Positions 44,984 to 58,400 of a DNA stretch of 64,000 bases are shown in pieces. Source of the stretch: Volvariella volvacea V23 (lineage: Eukaryota > Basidiomycota > Agaricomycetes > Agaricales > Pluteaceae); NCBI GenBank assembly GCA_000349905.1, contig KB722747.1, positions 520,219 to 584,218 on the forward strand, written 5' to 3'. The position numbers were made by a program, and so were the translations under genes. The notes below the pieces were generated by a model. The model made no database searches and was not told where the DNA came from. It saw only the letters and a program-made list of their open reading frames with translations. Numbering within the stretch: position 1 is the stretch's first letter; every line of letters starts with the position of its first letter.

Positions 44984-47900
44984 ATGGTGCACGAGGATCG
45001 CAACTATGGGAGGTCCTTGCCAGTAAGTATACTCTACAGGAAGAAATCACGTTCCTCATCCTTGGAAGGACCAAGTAGACCGAATCGCAACGCTGTTTGA
45101 TACACATGTCAATTTGATAAGTGATGTGCGCAATGGGAGGTGTAGAGAAGACCATTTGCTAACCAATAGCTTAGGTACGCGAGCTATATCGGGAACGCGC
45201 TGCTCTGGAGCGTGAATATGCGACCAAATTACAAGCATTGACAAGAAAGGCCGTGGAAAGGAAGAGCAAACTCGAAGTTGCTCTTGTTCTTGGTGATGAC
45301 CCCACAAAGGCCTGGGATTCCAGCACCTTGCGGAAAAAGTCAGTGTCATCAACCAGGTCTCGGGGTTCAAGCAACTTAGTGGTCGCCACAGCACGTTGAA
45401 TGTTGCATATGGAGGCCTTATCGATTCCCTGATCGGCACAGCTCAGGACCATGTTGACCTCGCTGACGCAGTCACATCTCAAATAGTTGAGGTCTTACGG
45501 CTGCTCGAACTGAGAAGTAACGAGGCAAAGAAGAAGGTCGGCATCAGCTATCGTGGCCGATGTTTGCTGATACTGATATGCCTGGTACAGGAAATCCAAT
45601 TCTTCCAGAAGCTCGTTGGAGATAGAGATCGTGTCTATGCGGACCGAACAAAGGCTAGTCTATAGATTTTGTGGTGTGATCATTGACAGATTGTTCCTCA
45701 CGTCTGTAGCACAAGGCCAAGGTGAGGCATTAGAAGTGGCGAATGACACGAGTTAACCCGAAAGCTTAGTATGACGAAGAGTGCTCAGAAATTGAAGTGC
45801 ACCGCCAAAAGCAGGTGGGCACCATCTTGGCTTCTAGTTTGCTAGGATGTTTATCAGGTTGGTCTGTCAGGGTCGCGCACAAGATGACAAGCATGTGGAA
45901 CGCGCTGCAAAACAAGCAGAACAGCAACGAAATGACATGTTGACGAGCAAGAAGTGCTTCCGTGTTTTTTTTTCTGATTTGTATCCAACCTGAATCACAT
46001 CAGTGTCTATCTCATTTCGACCGCAGTCGCTAATCGAACCAAGGCAAAATTTTACAGTCAGGATTTGCCGGAATTAGAAAATGTATGTTACTCCTTTTGT
46101 TCCGTGGCTCATTCGGAGCGCTAACTTTTTGAGTAACAGCAATTTCGTAGGCAAAACCTTGTGAAAAGAGGTTCCAGTGTACTAATGCTTGACAGAGGAC
46201 TTACAAACCAGGCTCGTGGGCAGATTCGTCAGGATCATTGTCCATTCACAAAACCTGCAGGCCAAACACCTCAATCAACTTAAATCACGTATAGAACAGG
46301 TGCAGAATATATTCCAGCAGGTTAACCCGGCACAGGACCAGGATCTTTTCATAGATTATAATATTCGGGCGTTCACTGCCCCTTCCGACTGGAAATTTGA
46401 GCCTTGTTCGACGCATTACGACACGGTATGATTGCGTTTATCCGATAATCCACTTCTAACTCCCAGCTGATACAGGGAGATATGAGTATCGAGCCGACTC
46501 CCAAGATTTTCCTCCAAAACAAGCTGGCGAAATGTAAATCTAAGATGCAGGAACTAGGACCCTTGATGAAGACAAAGCGTATGGACGCTTACCAAAATGA
46601 ATTTGAAAATTTACTGACTCACGATCAGGTGGGGAAGCTGAGCATTTTGAGAAACAAATCCAGACCTACAATCTTGACCACACTGTCGGCAATATTGATG
46701 ACATTAATGATGTGAGGACAACACACGGAGTGCAGAGGACTCTCTCATCAGAATTCTAGAAATACTTGGATGCATTGCATCAACTAACCCTATTTACGAG
46801 CTCCGAGTGCGTCTTGCAAGCGGAAATAGACACGATTGTTGCTGCCGTGGGAGGTAGGCCATCCTCTTGACAGCGGGGCAGCGTCATTTTGCTCACAAAT
46901 CATAGGCGATGTGGGCGGACAATACCCTCATGCCTTTAAGAGCACCTCGTTTTCTATTCCCGCTACGTGTGGCTATTGTAAGGTACGCCAATCTCCGATG
47001 CTCAGCACCGCTCAGAGCAAATATGTTACTTCATAGTCATCGATATGGGGATTGAGCAAGCAAGGAAAGACTTGTAAGACTTGTGGGTTGGCAGTTCATT
47101 TGAAGTGCGAACTGAAGGTGGGTAATATTTGTCCGCATTGCAAGCTCCTCATTTTGCGCGATGTAAGGTTCCTGCGGATTGTCAGCACCCTGGGGGTGCT
47201 GGTGGTGGCCGTCACAACACGTCTGCGTTTCCTAAGAATGAGCAGCTTTCGCAGCCTGAGGCAGGTAGGGTGGAAGAGGAAGAATTATGGCACAACTTAG
47301 CTCACTGTGGCACTAGGTCGCTCTCAACAAACCCCTACGCCCTCTTCCTTCACCCGATCCGTCGCTACGGACGATTCATTGGAGCCGGAATATCCCAGTT
47401 CTCGCGTTCTCTTCGATTACACGGCGACTTCGGAATTTGAGCTGAGTATAGCAGGTAGGTCTTTACGAGTGCTCATCAACGCCATCTCACCACAGTCAGA
47501 CGGTGATACGGTGAGGGTGATTGAGCCCGATGATGGTTCTGGTTGGGTCAAGGTGATGAATTCCATTGGAAAACATGGTTTGGTTCCCGCATCTTATCTT
47601 GGGTCTGAGAATACTCCGTCATCCGGGGATACTGAAGGACAGCATGGTATGCAAACGGCCTGAACTGACTCATACGAATGATGATCAGTACTGAACTGTA
47701 TTGCAGTTCGCGCCATATATCCGTACCAATCGCAAGGCGCGGACGAACTGAGTCTGAAAGAAGGAGAACTGATTCAGCTCACGAGCGGGCCACATGGAGG
47801 ACAAAACTATGGGGACGGGTGGTGGGAGGGTAGGTTCCAAAATCGGTGTCAGCAGAAAAAGCTAAGTACACGTATTCTAGGAATCAATTCGTCGGGAAGG

Positions 47901-47990
47901 AGGGGTATATTTCCTAGTAATTATGTGAGCACAAAGTTAACATATCTTTTTTTTTTTTTTGCTCACATTAGACAGGTGGAGATGGCGTAA
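44984..47990 (+). CDS. BZZ1: Bzz1-like F-BAR, C1, double-SH3 protein
   Basis: Predicted 650 residues in 22 exons, starting MVHEDRNYGRSLPDQVDRIA. Residues 1-260 are an F-BAR/FCH domain (VRELYRERAALEREYATKLQ, QFFQKLVGDRDRVYADRTK, DMLTSKNVYLISTAVANRTK, FYSQDLPELE). A coiled segment, a C1 zinc finger at about 419-466 (HAFKSTSF, CGYCK, CKTCGLAVHLKCELKV) and two SH3 domains follow (VLFDYTATSEFELS to GLVPASYL; RAIYPYQSQGADELS to GIFPSNYV). The protein ends VEMA. Bzz1 acts with Las17/WASP in endocytic actin assembly. Odd points: exon 45710-45721 is 12 nt, the intron 45654-45709 looks GC-AG, and introns near 46161-46197 and 46629-46663 are only 37 and 35 bases. With these the frame is open throughout. 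Confidence 0.86.
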
Positions 47991-50194
47991 CTGGCCTCCC
48001 GTCTGCTCATCGTGCCCACGCTTACTGGATTTGCCGTCCTGGCGGTGTCGCTGAGGTGCAGGAAGTAATTGTGATGCCTTCTCGTCGAGTCGCGAGATTT
48101 AACTATAGGCCCTGGCGTCTGTATTTGAGTAGTGTTGGGGCTAGTATCCATCCGGACTGCGTGATAAATCTTCACAGAGTAACACAAATTTCCCCCATGG
48201 AGGTGGAAGCAGCGGTTGGAAAATTTGGGACGTTTGGTGAGAGGCCGAGCGAGATGTTACGCAAGAGCGGGATCTCACAGTTGGTTGCCAACTGTCGGAA
48301 TCTCATTTCTTTCAGTCCCAGCTATTTTATTGCTGCTCTAGGGATAAATTTGTCTTCGTAGTTTTGCAAGCCTCTTCAGCAACCATGACCGCCTGTCAGG
48401 TTTGCACACCCCTAATTACTCCCAAACGAGGTGTGATGATAACTAAGGGTGATGAAATAACAAGCAATGGCTTTACGGTGGACAAGGTCAATATCGCCCC
48501 AAAAACAGGAGCCAGAAATATGGCCCAGTACCCTTTCCTGGAAATATTGCGGCCACGGAAAATTGTTAAGAGCTAGACCATAGTAGTCAGTCCTAAATTC
48601 GCATATAGGAAGGTAATGGTGCTTGTCCATCAAACGAGCATGCATACCCTCGAGGGCTCATGAACCCTGATATCGACGTGCATGCCTTCAGTAGGAAAGC
48701 TTGATGTGATCACTACCTACTTCTTGGAACGGCAGCCATAAATGTGATGCACATCCCGGTGAGTGCTTGACCGGGAAACTTAATATTCTGATAGTGTCAT
48801 TCCTGTGAATTGATGACGCCGAACACCGGCGAAGCCTGCAAACCAAAGGTTTGATGTTCCTATCGATGAACGGATTCCTTACACGCAGTGAGCAATGAGG
48901 CAAAGACCTTCGATTCACGGAAAAATAGCAAGACGCACATGGGCGAAATGGGGTAGCTTCCTGCATTGGAAAATGTGGACACATATTTTAGTAGATTTTT
49001 ATTTCTTCAGAGACATATATTGGAGCGACTAGCTACCATAGTCCAGTGAGAGCAATTCTAACCCCCCACCTCCACGCAAGCTGCACTGCAAGCTGTTAAA
49101 TTCCTCGGAGCGTCGTCACTCTCATACCCTGCTTCTTGGTAGTCTAGACCAGGATATTACGCCAATCCACGTATATTTCATCCCTTGAGTTGAACAAGGT
49201 ATTCGAACGCCATGACTTTCACGACAGGGTGGGTAAGCTTTTACTCTTCATGGTCCTCGGATATTACTTGACTGCCGGAGGTCGTAGGCATGCCCATGGA
49301 GGATCAGCCCTTGTTGACAGTGGGGTTGCTTGTCGCCGTGCCTGATGCCGCTCAGAGGATTTGTAAATCACCTTGCTTGCAGATCCATCTCGAGTGCGAG
49401 TGTCTGTGTCGCCCGCGTTGCACCAACTTAGGAGCTGTTCGGGTCACGGTATCGAACTCTTGCGATGGATGACTGCACAAGGCGACAAGCAATTAATTGG
49501 GCGACGGCATACATCACAGGCGACACGAGAATGGGATAGCCCAAAGATGACGTGCGAGGTTGATTAGAACTTAATAGGAGCTCAGGGTCCATTACGCTTT
49601 CTGATATCAATGTTGCCGTATATCTGTGAAGGTTATCTGATTGTTTGCGCAACTCGTGATGTTCAGCGCGTCATCTTATTTTCCTAAAGATTGGCTTGCG
49701 AGATTGAGAATAGAAAGAGCGCGTAGTTGTTGCGAGGTGCGGCGCTAGATAAAGGACTACCGAACTGTAGCCGTCCTCACATAAGAAAAGGGTGCACCCT
49801 GTTTCGGTGTTGCTGGCAAACTCACGAGGGTCGCCGCAACAGGGCTTGGTTGATTTAGACACCAATCTGAAGTAGATGAACTTATACTTTCTGGAAGCGG
49901 ATCTCTGGAAAATGCCGAACCGATCACCACCTCTATACCCACCACTTGGGACGGTTTCGAAGGACACTGCGCGTGTATAAATGTCTCGTAATATGGAAAC
50001 GACACAGAAGCGAGCGCACTGACATAATGTAGTGTGTGAGAAGGAGCATACCACCTCTGAAGTGCGCCGAATACTTGTACAATCGTGGGATTGATGGAGG
50101 GCTATACAGCGGATTTATACATTGCAATAAACAAGTTACACAGTGCAGGTCCGAGGCGTGATGACAACATGTGCGAAATCAACAGAGAAAAATT
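47991..50194. other. gene-poor stretch between Bzz1 and Caf1 genes
   Basis: About 2.2 kb. A 101-codon plus frame (48056-48361) directly follows the Bzz1 stop in another frame and would be added if the last intron ended at the earlier AG. Other ORFs (48688-48984 minus, 49290-49567 plus, 49671-50127 minus) overlap each other and carry no recognised domain. I would not call a gene here. Confidence 0.35.
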
Positions 50195-51442
50195 CTAACG
50201 GGTTCCCGTGACTAAGGGATTTCTGAGGTAGTGCCCATTGGCTAAAGGAGGGTAGGGTAGTGGCGTTGGCATACTGCCCGGTATGGAACCCAACCCAAGC
50301 GGTATACCTTGACTCTGAGAAGCGCTATTCGTACCTGGTGTCTGATTATGAAGCTCCCTGGGTGGTCCTCTGTCATCTCGTTCTGCAAGTGTGGCTCCAC
50401 CGCGACTTGGATCAAGACCGTTGGTAGGGACGAAAGTCTGCCCTAGACCATACAATTTCCCAGAATACTCAGCGTCGTCGATGCGGTCGTTGAAATACAA
50501 CTCCCTGATCTTGAAAAATGTTGAAGCGGTGAGGAGGGAATCCGAGCCTGCTTGATGTGAAGGCCCAATGCGCATGACCTATAAGAGAATGAAGCAAGAT
50601 CCCAATATAGAGTAATTGGATACATACCCCCAAATCGTCAGCAACTTCTTGGAGTCCCCCTTTGAGGTTCTTAGATGCGCGCATCAAAAACTTGATGTCG
50701 TAGACCGTGGGGAACCAAATTTTGAGCAAGTCGAAAAATTCATCCTCTGTTGTGGGCAGGGACTCTGCCGTCAGCAGCTTCAGGAAGTAGCCAAAGTCGT
50801 AACCACTGACAAAGCACATGAAGAAACTCACGGAGCCTAGCATCTATCCACTCACCTATGAAAGGAGATCCACTTGGTCTCGGGCGCCAATACCATTCCC
50901 GACGTTATCATGAGCTCCGCAAAGTCATTGGGTGCTATGCCATACTCCTCGTGCTTCTGGAAGTCAATCCCCGATTTTTGTAGGTATTCGATAGACTCTG
51001 GGGAGTACATGTCGTCGCTAAGGTTTGGGAAGGGTATCGTCACTTTGCCCATTCGAGATACAAAGTCGGGGGAACACACACTTCACACTAAATCGAAAAT
51101 TGAATTGCCATGTCGAACCCTCTTGTGGATAACTCCCGTTATCGTCGGCAAGGGTGATCCCGACTTGTATAATCTTGAGTAAATCCACATTGCAACGCAT
51201 CGTTTGGTAGTGATAATCTGAGGACGCCTTGAATGTACCTATAGGCCTCGCAACTACGCCAGGGAATTCGGTGTCCTAGATTTGATGAGGAAAGGAGAGA
51301 AATAGATTCAGCAACGGACGACCTGGCTGGCACGGTGTGAAGGAATGACCATTGCAATGTAGGGATATTTGTCAATGACTTCACGGATATTGCGTATCTC
51401 GGCTTCTAGGTTCGTCGACCATACTTCTCGTATTCGGGCCAT
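50195..51442 (-). CDS. POP2: Caf1/Pop2 CCR4-NOT deadenylase
   Basis: Predicted 336 residues in five exons: 51442-51350, 51275-51082, 51017-50856, 50805-50628 and 50578-50195. Catalytic DEDD residues are in place: Asp32 and Glu34 in AMDTEFPG, Asp153 in SGYDFGY, and Asp222 in HQAGSDSLLT, with the matching His217. Framing blocks are REVWSTNLEAEIRNIREVID, YPYIAMDTEFPG, VDLLKIIQVGITLAD, WQFNFRFSVNDDMYSPESI, KSGIDFQKHEEYGI and FPTVYDIKFLMR. The enzyme shortens mRNA poly(A) tails in the CCR4-NOT complex. The last 75 residues are Pro/Gly/Asn-rich with PLPYPPLANG, an extension beyond the exonuclease fold. Confidence 0.93.
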
Positions 51443-51646
51443 TAAGCAGACGCTAGACGAAACGATGAGTGTGATCGAAACAGTGTAACAGTTCAGAACA
51501 CTCTCCACTACGATTACATAAGCAATTATCGGGCCCTGGTCAACCGGACTCGGTTGTATACAACATATATTACGAATGGTATAGATGATCACAACAGCTG
51601 GTGACAAAGCATGGGACATATACTACAGACAAGCAAAGCATTCCAC

Positions 51647-54600
51647 TCAAAACCAAGCCATATAACTCGTTTCCGTCAAATCTACGTTTAGCGCACCGTG
51701 ATCAAAGTTGAAATTAGCGTTCTCTGCAACCCGTGGGGAAGATGGGGTAAAAGGGGATGCTTGAGAGACATATCGTTCCTCAATTCCGACTCCAGCGCAA
51801 TTGAATTCGTATATCTCTGGGAGCCATGTTTCTGAAGCCGCTGTGAAGTTTGGCTGGTCCTGTTGCTAGACCAAATTCAGTCGAGAAGCTGGTACAGGAA
51901 GTAGTTTCTGTACCTGGGGCGGGGTGGTAAATCTTACCTGCTCCGCGTAGTTAGCAAGGTGTGGGTGGACGCTTGTGAATGCTGATGGCAGCTGCGAGGA
52001 ATGTGCGCCATCTGGCAAGCCTGTGGTTACTGATGATATAACGGGGGTTGCACTGTGTTCCATGCTTTGTGGAGAGTGCCATTGCACACACGATCGGCGC
52101 GCTTTATCGGCTAGTTTCTCCATTACAGGCTGCATGTCCACGGACAAAGGGAGTAAGGAGACGTCGAGTCAACCGGACAGAGGGGGGAAGAGAATTGGGT
52201 TACTTCACAGACATTGTGAGTGGTGTTCGACTTACTAAAGACTTGCTGCTGAACGGAAGAATTGCTGCAGCACGGCGGAAGAGCCGGCAGACGCGTTCTA
52301 AGTCTTTCAACGCATGGGGTGCCAACGATGTCGAAGGCGCACGGGAAATGAACAGGGCAAGGGTTACCTGAATATAGTCCGCAATCAACCTACCTCGGAA
52401 TGGTGGGTAGCCTGACTTACTGCAGCAGAGAATGCATTAAACCAGAAGTGTAAAAATCTGACGCTTAACTGCTGTTCTTGTTCATACAGCTCTTCAACAG
52501 CACCGATTAGTGAAGACGTCCCAAGGTAAGTCGCGAGTACTGAAGGTGCGTGCTGGTGGTGTAAAGTAAACGGTTCCGGCCCGTTCATTGCTTCTGTGAA
52601 GTGACGCCTATGCAATTGCAGAAGCGCTTCAATGTTTCTCGTCAGTGTTTAGTGTATGAGGGTAGGAAATAGCCTAACCAATTGCTCGACTCATCGCTAC
52701 AAGACCCCGCTGCATAACAAGAAACCGGGGGCTCACTCCGTCAGCTGTAGGTCCTTCAAGAATCCTAGGAGTTTCATAGTCTCGAACGGTCTTATCAAGT
52801 TCGATAATACGTTCATAGTCCGGAGGATGCACGGTGACAATGGCTTCCAATATTGGGCTTAGGCAATGAATGAAAAAAGAGTTTTTCCACTCATGGTCTA
52901 TAGTCGACCATTCAGTCCTGAAATTACGCCTGCACTTGAACCAGGGAATGACTCATATCCCAGGTCAAGGCCATGGCAGTGAAAGAAAATGTTGACGTAC
53001 AAATGGCTTCCTCCTTTGGCACATAAAGGCCGGCACTCGTATAATCGGGCGGCTTAATATCAACATGTGTCAAACATATCGAAGGGGGTCTGCCTAAAGA
53101 TAGACTCTATGCAAAAGTGGTTGTTAAGGATAAATTTTCGGATATTAATGTACCAACCTACCATTCGGCAATCCAAGTTTAGAAGCTCCCAAAGCATCGC
53201 CTTTCTCTTCTCATATTCTTCGGGAATCATCTTTAAGCGAGAATTATCTCGATCTGAGCAATTCGTTACAGGGAATAATCACATTTAGTCAGCAAACTCC
53301 CAGGTGATAGGAATATAAACAGCATACGTAGACCGAGCTGAAGGAAGATTGAAGAATCAGGTCATGAAATCCATAGGAATTAGGTTCAATCCAACTTACA
53401 CCCTGTGCAAGCTTTGCAACGAAGCCAACCAGATTCCATGCATACCCAATAGCCTTTTTATTGTCAGAAAATATGAGATGATACCAGACCATGAAAAACT
53501 TCATTGACGAGATTGTTAGAATACTGAGTGAATGACCTGACATGTGCAGACTTACAAGTGCGTGCAGCACATCGAAGTCAGGTTCCTCCATGAGAGGAAT
53601 CTCACAGACAGCCGCACGTGCAAGGTGGTGATATGCCTCTCCATTAACCGACCCGAGGGGTTGATTCAGATCCACGAGGGAACCTATTGATAGAACCATG
53701 AGGAGCAGTGCTAAGCGTCTCGGGCTGAGCTCCTCGATCGGCACAGTATAGCAATGATGTAGTAAATTCTCAATAAAGGTTTCTGAGGGGTCGAAATTAT
53801 ACCTAAAAGTCGTTCATCAGTACAGTGAAAGGGAAAGAACAATAGTGGAGTAATTGATGCTAAATAATGATGTATAATGACGACGACACTCACTGCCAAA
53901 GAGCGTTCCTCCGCGCCTCCTGGCAGATTTGATGTGCCTCCTTCCGTGGTGGCAAAGCGTCTCTTATCCGCTGCCTGATTTTTAAATCGACGACCCAGGG
54001 AAAGGGAAATGTCGCACTGAGCTGCAGAATGTCAGGAGGCACTCGAGGTGGAGTTGGCTCTCTGTTCCGTTGGAGATCGGGATCAGAAGCCTGCTCGAAA
54101 AGGTCAATACAATGCCTACGACATTTAGGGAATATTTTTATAATGCTCACTGTGGATTCTTGACCCTATGTAACAGGAGGATGAGTCATCCACAAGTCAG
54201 GCGGAAGGAGTAGGAAATTGAAAAGTATGGTGACGAATTGGACAAATTCGAAGTCTAGTCAGCATGGAAATGTGTCATCGTATCTCCATAATTAAACGTA
54301 CCTCTGACTTCGTGACGTAACAGTGTTCAGGTGTTTGACTTATGGATAAAGTAGCAACAGACTCCCGCAGCGGCTCATCTTTCGGACCCAGTGGACGGTC
54401 CGGTGCCATTGGCTGCGGTGATGCTCCATAAAGGTCTTGCGAGGTTTTAATCCGGAGCAGTTCTGGTGCGAGTAAAGGATGCGGTTGATTCGAGCAAGAT
54501 GATTGTAGCACCTCGAGAGCGTCTTCAAGTTGCCGAACGCGGTCGCTCAGCTGAAGGATTTTGTCGTGCAACTGCTCAGTATTTGCAAGAATAAACCTGT

Positions 54601-55448
54601 TGATAATGCTTCAACCGACGCTCGCCATTTAAGTGAAGGGTGGCGCACCTGCTTCCTCGTCCAGAAGTGAGGGCACCTTGCACATATGTATGAGAGGTAC
54701 AGAGCGTCAACCCCGGTATCAAAACAACTCACCCTCCGGACATAGACTACCACAGCCCCTCTTGACGCAAGACTGCAGCAGCAGAGCAAGGATCAGGACA
54801 TTTGAACCTGAACCTGACCTGTAGACGAGGGCGGGTAATAACGCACCTGACAGGGGAAGTTGCGGTCACACTGAATCAAAGGCGAAACCCTCAGCATTGC
54901 TCCCAGCACTTGGAAAGAGAATTCATTACCTTTAACTTGAGCCTGTTAATTCGTTGATATACACATGTACTGCCATTCAACACCTATAAGGGTGGCATGC
55001 AAGCTTACCTCCGACATTCCCGACAAGAAAGCTTTCTTCCCTTTTCTTTCTCTCCCAGTGGCTTAGTTATTGGGTTTGTTGGACTCGCCGAGGGCGCCGA
55101 TGGTGCGCTTCCGTGGCTTGGTAGAGGTAAGAGCTTCGGCAATGTCGATTGTTGATCCCATTGGGCACTTTTCAATGACGGAACTAACGGCTCGCGGGAG
55201 GGAAAGGGGTTTTCACCTCCTCCGATGTGACCGGAGTCGCGATAGTGTTGCTGGGGGTGTCTCTGAGGTGGTGGGTACTGGTATTGTTGGTTCTGCGGCG
55301 TATCATGCATAGTCTCCGTTATGGGGCTTGGTGCATTAGGTGTTGGGTTTGCGCGCTGCCTCTTGGATGGGCGTGCATCCTTACCGCCTTCCTCCTGCCG
55401 CTCCCTCGACTGCGGTGAGTTACCAAGCATATCGATCGCGGACACCAA
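51647..55448 (-). CDS. Zn2Cys6 fungal transcription factor
   Basis: About 17 exons, the first ending at 55009. Tiny exons are 54942-54930 (13 nt), 54870-54847, 54676-54649 and 53337-53328 (10 nt). After a Pro/Gln-rich N-terminus comes the binuclear cluster CRECRRLKLKCDRNFPCQ, then CVKRGCGSLCPEG. A linker and coiled coil follow (FILANTEQLHDKILQLSDRV, RQLEDALEVLQ). The fungal-specific middle region runs through FPFPWVVDLKIRQRIRDALP, SPRRLALLLMVLSIGSLVDL, DNKKAIGYAWNLVGFVAKLA, SLGRPPSICLTHVDIKPPDY and LLQLHRRHF. The C-terminal exon is 51865-51647, ending TSYMAWF. DNA target and inducer are unknown. The junction near 52630-52679 lacks a normal acceptor, so this copy may be frameshifted or spliced unusually. 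An alternative start is Met7. Confidence 0.83.
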
Positions 55449-58400
55449 ATGTGTGTAGATAAACGATTAGTATTCTGATCTTCCAGGGCGAGCAATGTCG
55501 TGATTGGGCAGCAGTGTGGGGGTAATATTGAGGGTGGACGGTATTGCACAGGCAGTGGGAAAGCGGCGAGGTAGTTGAACCTGAGCGCGAGTGGTGCCGT
55601 CCGGTGGCAGAGCACAGAGGGCCAGGAGGTACAAACGGAGGGAATGGGCCTTGGGAGAGTTTTGGGATGTACCTTGGTCGAGTTTAAAGGTAAAGCCAAC
55701 GGAACCCGTGACACCGGAAGAAGGAAGTATACAGATCAATTGCCCATGCCTCGCCCGGTGTTCTACTTTCAACAACACGCAAATAAGGATAAAATGCAAG
55801 GAAAATCACAATATCAACCATGTTCCTTGATCCTGGTCCCCGAGACGCAAGGAATTCAAGGGCTACCCATGACATTGCCACCGACAATACAAACCCACAC
55901 GGCAGATGAATGCACTATCTCCTTTACAGCAGAACAGCATCATGCATCCTGTGTGTGGAACGTGCAGCAACTTCCATCATGTTGGCTCATGTTGGTCTCC
56001 GGAAGGAGCGAGGGAGCAAATTACTGCATTCTGTCAGGGAGTCGTAGCCAATTTGCAATTCATGCCCCTCGGGACTTATATGGCGACATTTTGCCATCCG
56101 CAATCAAAAAAAGCCTTTCGGCACCATCTTATGCTGACATGCCAGAACTTGCCCTGCAGGTTCGTCATACAGGGCTGGCAGCTTCATTCAGTTTATACAA
56201 TTTGAGATGAATGTTGTTGATGGTGTGTGGGTGATGAGCACCCTAATGCAATGCCCAGAATGAGCTACTGACACTACTCTTCTAACCCTCCACATGCGTG
56301 CCGTTCGGAATGATGACAGTCTTGCATGGATGGGAAGCCTTCAACTCGCGATGTATGTCCCATCTTTTTCGAGTGGCGGGGAGCGATCCTCGGACATTGA
56401 TTGGCTTTCGGCTACTAGCATATATTAAGTGTCCAGCAACTGGGGAGTCACCAACAATGCTCAGGTACGGTGAGAAATCGATTGCAACTTTGAGGTGAGC
56501 AATCGTAGGAAAAAGAGCGGGCGATAGTGCAGGGACTCACGGGGAACAGCGTCATAATGATTACGGCGTGGAGGATGTACGGGTTTGAACGATCGTGGTG
56601 AGCTCAGATAATAACTGGACCGACACTCGTTTGCTACTGGGAGAGCATACGAAGCCTAGGCACACTAGGATGCGCAGTGCAATAATCCGGGGTCAGGCGT
56701 TTCTACAATTCAGCTGGGTGGCATCGATGCCAGGCCAGGGTCCCCATTCCATCCGTCGCAACCTGTGGAGTCCGAAGACAGATTTACTTAAAGATCACAA
56801 AGCAATTACCGAAACATTCGGGAGGTGTGCTCCGATTGGTAGGAATATCATCAGCTTTCGCCGGCCTCCGGCCACGGAAATATCCTGTCCACTCGCCCTC
56901 GGCTGTATGTCATTTGACCATGCTGAAAAGAGGCGTGGGTGTGTGAGCTTAGCAGAAGTTAACAGAGTGCAGTAAAAGCGTCGTCAATCACGAAAATTCA
57001 GTCGTTCCCAAGTGGCATGTTTCGTGGAGCGGACCAACAAGACCGCAAACATCCCGAGTCCACTACGGTTTAATTAACCTCACGTCACGTATAAATCAGG
57101 AGGTGGGCTGGTCAAAGTGGCCCAGGAGACCCTGCAGACCTGTCACCTGGATGGTGAGGGGCTGAAGGATTTCCCAATTACGTTGTCTAGTGATAAGACG
57201 GGAAGGCGATACTTCAAGCACAATTGGAAGCACGTATTGTCGCACTCACCTGATAAAGGCGAATCTGGATTGAATGTCAGTAGTTACGGAGCTCCTGCGC
57301 TGTTGGGGTCGTGATGCAACTTTCTAGCACTATCCAACCAGCAATCGTATTGGTCTTGTTCCTGAATTACATAGAGGGAATTGCCGCGAACAGCTCTCGA
57401 ACGTATATCAAGCCCGAGAGATAACCCGTAGGTTAGTGGATTGACCCCTTCTGTCGTACTGTAAATCACTCCGTTCCCCTTATATCCGACACAAGGTCTC
57501 GTATCCCTGTTCCGAGTCTATACCTGCGTTGGACATCACATGGGAGGGTTTGAAGAGCTGTCGATTGGAGCGAATGCCCTTGCTCAGTTGACAAATCGAA
57601 TGGCTTCTTCTCTTGGAAGTGAAGGGCTACAAATAGCATCTGAAGCCCGTGAGTGGCATGGTTAAGATGCACAAATTCCCGTTCCTGGATGGCCGGGAGG
57701 GTGAAACAATTTTGCAGCCAGCATACGCCAGTTTGCCGCCCTGTGGAGGCATGAGAAAGGGAACTTAGGCGGGGCTAGCTCATAAAGTCACAATAACAAA
57801 AGCCTTCAAGAAGATTCCGTTCTTCATCAGGGGCAATGCGGCTGATGAAAATTGCCTTGATTTGATTCCGGCGACGGTAAGGTTTCAAGGAAGGCAGTTA
57901 CCAGCCAATTGACTCCAAGGAACTCGCACGTCGTTTGACACGTACATGTGACACTTCATGCCTCTCCAATCTAGAACGGAGTGTCGTCACGATAAGAATT
58001 AGTTGGCACTGCTGCTCACTGGGTAAGTTCACTTGGAGGACGAAATGAAAACGGTGAGACACAATAGATCCCGACAAGGCCAATTTGGACAGCTGGAAGC
58101 CCTTCTGACTCCAAAGCGTGTCCCGCAGCCTCTTCGCTGTGGAGGTTCTGTGGCAACAGTCCTGCATGCACTGTACGGGGTGCTTGTATGGTACGTTTTT
58201 TGCTCCAGGTTTATCACAAGTCCCTGTTTAGTAGGTGATGACGCGCTTCAGGAATAGGCCAAATAAAGTATTTAGTACCGAGCCAGGGTTCTGGTTGAGA
58301 TCAGGTGCATTGCGAGATCAACGGGAACACGAGCACCTTTTACACTGCGCTAGGCACTCAGTCAAAGATTGGCATCGATCGTCTCGTCCGTAGTGTCGCA

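Noticed and set aside
46600..46720. Apparent frameshift in BZZ1
   Set aside because: A 35-base intron (46629-46663) with a GT donor and AG acceptor restores the frame and the conserved sequence, so a mutation need not be assumed.
47925..48361. A C-terminal extension of the Bzz1-like protein into the 101-codon ORF at 48056-48361
   Set aside because: Using the later acceptor gives SNYVEMA and a stop, the usual ending after the second SH3 domain. The extension has no recognised motif.
55575..56210. 211-codon plus-strand ORF as a gene
   Set aside because: Overlapped by several other open frames, no domain, no compositional support and no splice partners; kept only as part of the gene-poor region.
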